The notes below the pieces were generated by a model. The model did no database searches and was not told the DNA's origin. It saw nothing but the letters and a program-made list of their open reading frames with translations. Shown here piece by piece: positions 56,682 through 64,000 of a stretch of DNA of 64,000 bases (position 1 is its first letter; each line of letters starts with the position of its first letter). The DNA comes from Aporrectodea caliginosa. Lineage: Eukaryota > Annelida > Clitellata > Crassiclitellata > Lumbricidae. Position numbers and translations under genes: made by a program. Where the stretch lies: assembly GCA_020284085.1 (NCBI GenBank), contig JACEVL010000344.1, forward strand, positions 217,001 to 281,000, read 5' to 3'.

Positions 56682-56835
56682 AGTCCTTCATATTTTAACT
56701 TCGTATTTGTCTCTAATGTCTATGAGATCGAAAATGGATAGACTATAGGACGTCGTTATTACGCTTCAAAGCAACGGCCGACATGATTGCTAAATTGTAA
56801 TGTTGACGCCATATAAATTATGATAAGGTCAAATC

Positions 56836-57142
56836 GTGTGTCAGTTTAAATCAAATCTGCCATCTGTTAAAATAATTGGGCTAATGAGAAATTATTTTGT
56901 GTGTACGATAAACAGAAACAGCGCGCTACAGCCTAAGCAAACATGATCCACCAGAATATATGACATCTGATCTAATGCATTCTTTAGAGAACGAAGGTCA
57001 TGCATCTGAACATCTCTGAGTCTATCCTTTGCGACAACACCCAGACAATTATCGATCTTAAAGACCTTCAAGATCGTCTGCAACACTGATTTCGTACTGG
57101 GATGAACGTTCATGCTGTACCGTACCTTCACATTTTAACTCA
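56836..57142. repeat. Segmental tandem duplicate, right copy (intact)
   Basis: Partner of 55,993-56,269; here accttcacattttaactc is uninterrupted. Confidence 0.8.
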
Positions 57143-57319
57143 ACAATTAAGATTTTTATGTACAGAAGATCCACGATACGCATTTTGAGAGTAACTTTCC
57201 CAAAAAAACTTACATAATATCATTCTGTCCATCTTGTTTGCTTGTCTGCATGGAAAATTTGTATTATGTCATAGATCTTTTAGTACCTTTCGTTTTCCTT
57301 ATCATGTTTGCAGCCAATT

Positions 57320-57590
57320 TATGTCTTCATAATTACTCAAGGTCTGTTCTTGGTGCACCAGCTTATTCGGCTTCTGGACCTAGATTTTGGAACTACCTGT
57401 TCGCTTTTGTCATGCATTTATGCCGATTCATTATCTACTTAAAACTTATCTTTTCCAAATTGCTCACCCACCTTCTCTGTTGTTGCGGTCTAATCTTATT
57501 GACATTGACCTGATTACGGCTTAGTCTTTCTGTGCCATCGGTTGATGCCTTGTGCTTTAGACACCACTGCTACAGATTGAAGTCACTTCT
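57320..57590 (+). mobile_element. LINE-X C-terminal end and 3' tail
   Basis: The frame has RSVLGAPAYSASGPRFWNYL, the R-T/S-V-x-G...GPR-x-WN block, and later KLIFSKLLTHLL. Then come gacattgacctgattacggc and gatgccttgtgctttagaca. Same tail family as at 38.05 kb (minus). Confidence 0.7.
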
Positions 57591-57864
57591 TACTACTGAT
57601 AATAAAGCAGAGTTTCCTTGACGAGATAAATGTATTTTGAAACGACACTGATCCGGTACTTAACGCAATCGTAAAACCTAAATTTCTAAAGCGCCCTCTG
57701 AACGGTGAGCTTAGAGCACCAGTTTATTCAAGTCGTAAAAAAGGATAGCTTTAAAATAATATTATGTATGCACCAAGCATCTGCTACTGCTCAAACGTTT
57801 TCTGTATTCTGTAAAGCACAAGGAGCGCTATAAGAATGTGTTTGGTCTTAAACGTACTTTGCAG

Positions 57865-58182
57865 GAATGCACCTTGTCCAATACCTGCCTAGCAACACCG
57901 CGATCGTAGCTGGGAACCAGATGTCAATGTTTTGCAACAGAACATCAGATGAGACAACCATTCATTGGAAGTTCAGAAATATGACTGAATTTGATGATAC
58001 AATTATATTCAATAGTCGTAATATTTCCTCAGCCTTTGCTACGTTTTCTGTTCTTCCTTGGGAAATGGATCTGTTTGAATTGACAACCGACAGCGTGAAG
58101 ATGGACGATGCAGGGACATACTCGTGTCTCCTAGTAAACAGAAGTCAGCGACACACTTACTCAGCCCAAGTCACTGTCCTTG
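57865..58182 (+). CDS. IgSF gene B, V-type Ig exon
   Basis: The 318-nt exon is phase 1-1, with acceptor acgtactttgcag and donor CTTG|gtaagt. It encodes about 106 residues: GNQMSMFCNRT (B-strand Cys), TIHWKFRNM (C strand with Trp), MDDAGTYSCLLV (F strand D-x-G-x-Y-x-C) and YSAQVTVLG (G strand). It is the closest relative in the window of the gene A V exon (shared H/QWKF, AGTY-x-C, TYSA). Several Asn-x-Ser/Thr sites are present. The leader exon was not found; the upstream kilobase is LINE-derived. Confidence 0.85.
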
Positions 58183-58235
58183 GTAAGTTTTATCAATCGA
58201 TATAGGCGATTATGTAATGCAATGACAGCATATGT

Positions 58236-58455
58236 GGGGCGCGGTGGTGTAGGGATATGTTCCGTGCCTTGCAGCCAGATGGTTGCGGGTTCGAATCCAC
58301 CTCAAGCCACCGTGTAGGGACCCTTGGCAAGTCTTTCACTCGCAATTGCTCACGCGCTTCGGCGTGAAACTCCGATTCAGTGTCCGCGCAGTAGTCGGGA
58401 GCGCCTCTGAGAAGAAATCTTGAAGGGGCGCTATGACAAGTGCTCAATGGTGCTC
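58236..58455 (+). mobile_element. tRNA-derived SINE-1
   Basis: Starts ggggcgcggtggtgtaggga. It has B box gggttcgaatcc, body cttcggcgtgaaactccga, hairpin arms gcgcctc and ggggcgc, then ctatgacaagtg, followed by (CATA)n. It is inserted 54 bp after the donor of the gene B V exon. Confidence 0.9.
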
Positions 58456-58600
58456 ATACATACATACATACATACATACATACATACATACATACATACA
58501 TACATACATACATACATACATACATACATACATACATACATACATACATACATACATACATGCATGCATACATACATACATACATACATACATACATTAG
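58456..58600. repeat. (CATA)n microsatellite
   Basis: About 145 bp of nearly pure CATA, the expanded tail of the SINE. It gives spurious YIHT/MYVC frames. Confidence 0.97.
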
Positions 58601-58973
58601 GGGTGTTCCCATCCCTAATGGAGAATTTTCATGTGTATTTTTTCTTATCCTCCAACCAACCATTTGGTTATGGCTTATATTGAGACTCTATAGCCAAAAT
58701 ATTTTGAAGATTGAACAATATTTAGAACTTGCACAAACCAGTTGAAATTCTGTAAAAGTGCATTTTTTCGTTTTTAACCATTTATTCTTAAATTATGCAT
58801 TGAAATTTTTTGCAAATCAGCAAATGTTTCAAGACCACCTGGATGATTAGTTTAACAGTGCTCCCTAATAAAAATTGAGCCAGAACATTTATTTTTGGAG
58901 GCACAGCGAGAAAATTGGCGGAGAGGAACGATAGCCCGCAGTAGCAGAGCACTCACACTCAAGCAAAAAATGT

Positions 58974-59331
58974 ATGTTAAGGCTTAAAACAACTGCAGCA
59001 AATCATTCAGTGGAGACAAAACACGCAGAACTTTGTGACATCATCACTACAACCAGAGCTGATATTCAGGAAGGTGATGATATTATGATGAATTTTTGTC
59101 GGACAGCAACAGTATTACCTTGTCACCTGATCCTGAGGAAGATCCGTGAACTTCAAAGCCGAGAGCGATATTATAGGCACAGTGAATGTGATAACTCCTG
59201 AAGTGGATGCAGTACTAGATCGGATAAAAGGATGGGGAAAGAAGGCTGCTCAAATATTTCTGCAATGGCTTCATCAGGTCAGATCCAGGATGATCCGAGT
59301 TCCAACATTTAACATGCTGCACCACGTCTAA
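58974..59331 (+). pseudogene. Short broken frames in the composite element
   Basis: Two overlapping frames (one with RADIQEGDDIMMNF, one with DRIKGWGKKAAQIFLQWL) separated by a shift. No family recognised. Confidence 0.35.
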
Positions 59332-60141
59332 GAGATCATACTGGAGAGAATGATTTGCATCTATTATGTCTCAAAGTCTCCTGCAATACAACTGTTTGGC
59401 CATTTCGAAGATTTCTAGCAACGAATAGATCAAGCTTCTTTTTTCATTCATTCAGGAGATTTTTCCACAGCCCTTGAAAAGTATGGCATCCATTATCGCT
59501 CCATGGAAAACAGTGTAACAGAGTTTGGAGTAGCACAGCTGGAAACATTCCAAGCGCCAGATGACCACCGTGAACTGCTGGAGCTGTCGATTGCTTTCTT
59601 TAATGGAACGTCTCACAGAGGAATCTATGTCTGATATCCAGCAGCAACGATTACACTGGACAACACACAAAATGCCTTTTAAATGAAAATAGCCAATCTT
59701 TACTAATTGTGAGGTGCTGAATACGAAAATAACAGTAAAATTTGTCGATTGGCTCTCGTTTATGAGAGACAGAGATGGTTACGTATAAATGTCTCAGTAC
59801 GCATTGAGTACATAGGTAACCATTTCGCAACGCTGTATTTCAAACTACATATTGCGTCGTATTGTATCAACCAACCATACACACGCCTCCGGAGGCAGTG
59901 CATCATTCCCTGATGTAATGCAGGTGAGTCATCACGATCGCTGACGAAAGATTATTCAAGCGTAGTGGTATAAAGGTAAGTCTCGTTTGCAATACAGAAA
60001 AGGGCCATTACTCCATTAGTCAAAAAGGCGTATCACCTCTATTTCGGATGCAAGCTCTGGGATCAGGACAAGTCCTGGGCGCCACACATATGCTGCAGCA
60101 CTTTTCCAAGAAATCTTCCTAAGTGGCTGAAAGGCGGGAAA

Positions 60142-61390
60142 GTGGCGATGCCCTTTGCTGTTCCTATGGTTTGGAGAGAAATAATCAATCAGGCAAATGA
60201 CTGCTACTTCTGCATGATTCCACCTACTTCTGCAGGCATCACAACGAAGAAGAAGAAGTGGACAATAGCGTACACGAATATAACATCTACACTCCGACCA
60301 GTTCCGCACGGCGAAGGACTTCCCGTTCCGGATCCTCCGAAGGAATTTTCCATTGATTCAGACGATGAGGAAGGAAGCGAACAGACATCAGATTCTCCGC
60401 AACCTTCGACGTCTAATGACGATCTATACGTCTGCCACGGTGCGTCATCTGTGCCACACATTCTCACCCAAGCAGAACTGAACGGCCTTGTTCGCGACCT
60501 GGAGCTGTTTCAAGGCCAAGGCGGAGTTACTTGGATCCAGACTTCAAGAATGGAATCTTCTCCAGGAAAATGTCCGAGTGACTTCGTTTTGCACTCGTCA
60601 TGAGCAGTTTGAGGATTATTTCAGCAAGGAAGATGACCTTATCGTCTACTCCGATGTCACCTGTTGAATGCCCTCGGAATTAAACATGACCCTCAAGAAT
60701 GTCGACTATTCATAGACTCCGCGAAATTGAGTCTCAGATCGGTGCTGCTGCATAATGGAAACCGACTTCCATCCATTCCGGTCGGATACGCTGTCCACAT
60801 GAAGGAAACCTACGACAACCTAAAACACCTGTTGAACTGTCTTCAATACAGTAAGTATGAATGTCATCTCTGTTGTGACTTGAAGGTAGTGGCCCTGTTG
60901 ATGGGTCTCCAGCTTGGATATACGAAATACTGCTGTTTTATATTTTGTGAATGGGACAGTCGAGCAAAGACTTTGCACTATGTGAGGTGAGACTGGCCTG
61001 AGAGGAAATCTCTGAACGTCGGAGAGAAGAATGTGCAATGCCTAGGACTGGTAGAAACCCAAAAAATCCTGCTACCATCGCTACACATCAAACTTGGTGT
61101 GATGAAAAACTTCGTAATGTCCATGGACCGGACTGGATCAGCTTTCAAGTACTTGGCTGTCAAATTTTCTCGAAGCAAAGATTAAAGAGGCAGTTTTGTT
61201 GGTCCTCAGATTCGTCAGCTATTCAGAGATGAGATATTCTACAACCTGCTTCAGGGTGACGATAAGAAAGTTTGGGACGCATTTCGTCTGGTGTCAACTA
61301 AATTCCTCGGGAATATTAAGGCAGAAAACTATAAGGAATTGGTTGAGGACACTGTGCCCGCTGGATGGCCAGAACCATTAACTCCATGAT
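60142..61390 (+). pseudogene. Broken copy of an uncharacterised transposon-associated protein
   Basis: The first frame starts MAMPFAVPMVWREIINQAND, continues CYFCMIPP, and carries LRPVPHGEGLPVPDPP and an acidic region. After a frameshift near 60,540, a second frame (from 60,664) has IKHDPQECRLFIDSAKLSLR, VLLHNGNRLPSIPVGYAVH, MGLQLGYTKYCCFIFCEWDS and, in a further frame near 61,080, LHIKLGVMKNFV, then FVGPQIRQLFRDE. From general familiarity, this MPF-x-PM-x-WRE / LLHNGN / MGLQxGxTK / LHIKLG series is a large uncharacterised family in invertebrates. At least three frame breaks show it is dead. Confidence 0.75.
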
Positions 61391-61394
61391 ACTG

Positions 61395-62175
61395 TGGCTA
61401 TTCCGCAAACAGTATGAACCATTGCATCTAGGGTCCTCCGAATCCCGGAAGTCGTGGTTCATAATATCGCGAAGAATTAAGGAAGCATCTCAGTGAGATT
61501 TGTCTCTTATTGACTGCTGTGTAATGTGTATGTCAGATACTGGGTCCAGAGCCCATCCTCTGCAGCTGCTCCAAGAAATTATCTGTTCCCTTGCTATGTA
61601 GTCTGCCGGCATACCTTGACATGGAGGTCGCAGAAGCTGCCACCACAGCATTTGGTCGCCAATTAATTATGATACCTGTATGAGCTACTGATAGGATTTG
61701 GATTCTTCAACGATAATGTCTCGATGGAAGAGAAGAAATTACTGGTCATGGCTCTAAGAGATACTGAGGGGCATGATGAACCTCTAAAACGGATTCCACT
61801 ATTCGTCAATCCAGAAGCAAAGATACTACATGATGTAGTCATGTACACGGCGTTTTATAAGATCATGGGTGAGGAATTCTTGCAAATTGACTCCAGCGAA
61901 TGGCTACTCCAAGAATCATATATAAAGAAAAGATGGTTGCCACCCCTGTGAAGGTTGTGAACAATATTGCAGAACGGAAGTTGCCTTGATTCAATAATTT
62001 AATGCCTCGTTAACACGCAACGAGGAACAAAAACAGATAAAAGTAGTTAAGGGCACTAGAAGCAAGTTCAGTGTGCCAGTAAGTTCTATCAAGTAAGTTC
62101 TATCAAGAACTCCAGAGAAACCGGCAACATGAACTATTGGTGGATTTGAAGAGGGCATAATGTTTTGTATGGCTC
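61395..62175 (+). other. Element interior with a short unassigned frame
   Basis: A plus frame at about 61,685-61,951 (with MEEKKLLVMALRDTEGHDEP) is open for about 85 codons. It is probably part of the same or another broken transposon protein; not recognised. Confidence 0.35.
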
Positions 62176-62199
62176 CATGACAAAATGTATCAAGACAGA

Positions 62200-62335
62200 A
62201 TCAACCAGAAAATATGTACCAGACAAAATGTACCAAGACGAAATATACCAAGACAATAATTACCAAGACAATAAGTACCAAGACAATAAGTACCAAGACA
62301 ATAAGTACCAAGACAATAAGTACTAAGACAAAATG
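62200..62335. repeat. Minisatellite TACCAAGACAATAAG
   Basis: About eight units of 15 bp (accaagacaataagt), degenerate at the left. Confidence 0.85.
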
Positions 62336-62757
62336 TATGAAGAGAGACAAAATTTATATAAATCCATCTGTCTATCGTTCAATCCATTTTTTTGCCGATG
62401 GCGACAAACATCCCGTGACAGTGTTGCTCTGCTCGGAAGAAGATGGGCGTGTTGAACAGAAACTTGCGTTAGACTCTGATGAACGATCTGTCGTGTTCCT
62501 TCTTCTGTTGTCTGAGCACGTTTTTTCATCTCTGAACGCATAGCTTCGACTTTTGCTTTCCCGTGTTTAGGTGCGTGGTTGTGTGCTGTTGGTGCCTGCA
62601 CTACAACATCGTCTTTGGTATGTAATCCGAATTCACATGTTCGCTCTTCACAAACCCAAATCTCTTTGCCGTTTGCCCCATTTCGCTTCTTAGTAAACAA
62701 GAATTCACCGAGTACTAACTTTCTATTGCCCTTTTGCGAAACGATAAACGTAGCCAC
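62323..62757 (-). pseudogene. FLYWCH-type zinc finger frame of a Mutator-like element
   Basis: A minus-strand frame starting at 62,757 encodes a KRNGANGKEIWVCEERTCEF segment, then HTKDDVVVQAPTAHNHAP. This is the W-x-C...C...H-x-H layout of a FLYWCH finger, commonly found at the N-terminus of Mutator-like transposase proteins. A basic helical segment follows. The frame then runs into the tandem repeat at 62,335, where the protein is truncated. No transposase core is present in the window. Confidence 0.65.
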
Positions 62758-62759
62758 TT

Positions 62760-63760
62760 TGTAAGAGTCATGAACGTCAACTGAAGACTACAACACAATA
62801 TACACAATATAGAGAAGGGATGGACTAAGTAATAAACATCTGTACAACACAGTCGAGAAGGGATTGTCTTCATAGTCTTCGTTCGCCGTTCATTGCATTC
62901 AGTAGATGCTACGTTGCTACATTGCTACACGACCGCTCAAGTGTTTTAATGATTGTACTGAATGACTATTTTAAGTACTTTTTACTGCTACTCTACCACT
63001 ACACTGCAGTTTACATTTTTCATGCGTGTTTACTATTTAGTGTGCTTGCTGTTTAGTATTTTACTATTTCACTTGACGATTTTACTGAAACACTATGTAT
63101 AACAAACTTTGATTGGTTTGTGTGAGACCTAAATTTTATTTTATCACGCTAAACCTTTTATTGGTTACCCTTTCTATCTAGTATCACGCAATGATGGGTT
63201 GGAGAATAACTTTCTAACACTTTCATTTTTTAGAAACACCCTACTACATACTGATATATATATTCGTTTATTGCAAAAGCATGTTGACATACCGCAACAA
63301 GTTACAAGTTACAAAGAAGATAGTAGCCTACTGTGATTGAATGAAAGAGGAAGAGTTAAAAAGTGAAACTAAGGATATTTCTCCCAGGAGACAGACTAGT
63401 GCTTAGCATTGAGTACTATCTGAGATCACAGGTTTAAGGTAAGTAAGTCAGTTAGCGAGTAAGTAAATTAAAAAAAAAGTGTACGTGAATTACATTACGA
63501 ATACAAGTACAAAAGATCACCTTTTGCTCAACTGAATATTCCAGTAGCGGCCTTTTACGAAATCAGAGCGCAGGCCCAACCTGGCGTTCTTAGATATTGC
63601 TATCGCAGATTAATAAAAGGCTGGCTAGCTGATTCTGATAAATTCTCTCAGACATGGTACATGCATTTCATTTCATGTGCAATCAAATAATAGGTGGTGT
63701 TTTCAAAGAATCTTAATTCCACTGTGAAAAGCTTAAGTTGTATCATTTGTCTAATCGATG
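62760..63760. other. Right end of the composite element and gene B intron
   Basis: Non-coding. The element boundary is near 63,246 and the rest is intron ending in ttgtctaatcgatgcag. Confidence 0.5.
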
Positions 63761-63762
63761 CA

Positions 63763-64000
63763 GAATCAGATGCAAAATGTGGCTCAAATGCTAGCAACGG
63801 GAGCGTCAGAGAAGGCAATCAACTTCGTTTGTGGTGCAGCGTCAACTTCTCAGGAAACCTTAAACCGATGATGGAATGGTCGAGAATCAATGAAAGCATC
63901 GCTAATCCAATGGTCACTGTGATCAATACGACAAAATCAATACAAACCAAATCCTACGAAATTTGGATAAAAGCTGAAGCAACGGACAAAAATATCACAT
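63763..64000 (+). CDS. IgSF gene B, second Ig-like exon (cut by window end)
   Basis: The exon starts after acceptor tctaatcgatgcag in phase 1 and runs to the window edge, 79 codons. It begins SDAKCGSNASNGSVREGNQL, then RLWCSVNFSGNLKPMMEW, and matches the gene A exon at 27,005 (PICGTNASN, LELWC, PRIEW). This confirms the two plus-strand genes as paralogues with the same exon order. The F-strand region lies outside the window. Confidence 0.85.

Larger units (their letters stand above)
58602..63246. mobile_element. Composite DNA element in the intron of gene B
   Basis: The left boundary is TTAGGGGTGTTCCC, directly at the end of the CATA array. The right boundary, in reverse complement, is TAGTAGGGTGTTTCT, followed by tacatactg, which looks like the continuation of the array. 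The ends are similar but imperfect. The interior holds at least two unrelated broken coding regions in opposite orientation, so this may be two elements together. Confidence 0.5.

Noticed and set aside
58280..58305. Functional tRNA genes at B-box sequences
   Set aside because: At each site (3.8, 11.95, 34.25, 34.4, 37.5, 58.29 kb) no cloverleaf could be completed, and the sequence continues into SINE bodies.
58420..58745. YIHT / MYVC repeat proteins
   Set aside because: Translation of the (CATA)n tail of a SINE.
62200..62335. CRISPR-like array
   Set aside because: Units are contiguous 15-bp tandem repeats without spacers, in a eukaryotic context.

Overview
This is a eukaryotic window, most likely from a marine invertebrate. 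Genes are split by long introns with GT-AG borders. Nearly all open frames are short and transposon-derived, TAGGCCTA-like words recur, and simple repeats are abundant. The phylum cannot be settled from the sequence alone. The window has few host genes set in a very dense, nested transposon landscape.

Host genes. (1) A cluster of immunoglobulin-superfamily (IgSF) receptor genes built from phase-1 exons. One gene lies on the minus strand (exons at 14.5, 13.5 and 12.1 kb). Gene A is on the plus strand: V-type Ig at 20.3 kb, a second Ig-like exon at 27.0 kb, an I-set Ig at 28.0 kb, a transmembrane exon at 28.95 kb and a tyrosine-rich cytoplasmic exon ending at 29,903. Gene B is its plus-strand paralogue: V-type Ig at 57.9 kb and the second Ig-like exon at 63.76 kb, running off the window. 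(2) A four-exon minus-strand gene (36.8 to 31.9 kb) for an unrecognised 181-residue protein. It has three sumoylation-type sites and a clear TATA box. A partial tandem copy at 43.1 to 44.8 kb is broken by an in-frame stop.

Mobile DNA. At 45.6-51.8 kb lies a Ty3/gypsy-type LTR retrotransposon with a truncated 5' LTR, a primer-binding site, one long gag-pol frame that has lost most of RT, RNase H and the integrase core, a polypurine tract and an 1,110-bp 3' LTR. Several hAT-like TIR elements have perfect 8-bp target duplications (3,995-5,163; 10,879-11,748; 52,296-55,827). A 2.7-kb TIR element with a 10-bp target duplication is nested in the last of these. A fold-back element (24,472-25,945) has split a LINE. 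A 4.6-kb composite sits in the main intron of gene B. LINE 3' fragments of at least three families and tRNA-derived SINEs are scattered throughout. One LINE and one SINE share a 3' hairpin tail, which points to a LINE-SINE partnership.

Most stretches between these features hold AT-rich, non-coding DNA in which nothing further was recognised; they are listed individually. Exon borders come from reading splice sites and phase by eye and have no transcript support here.
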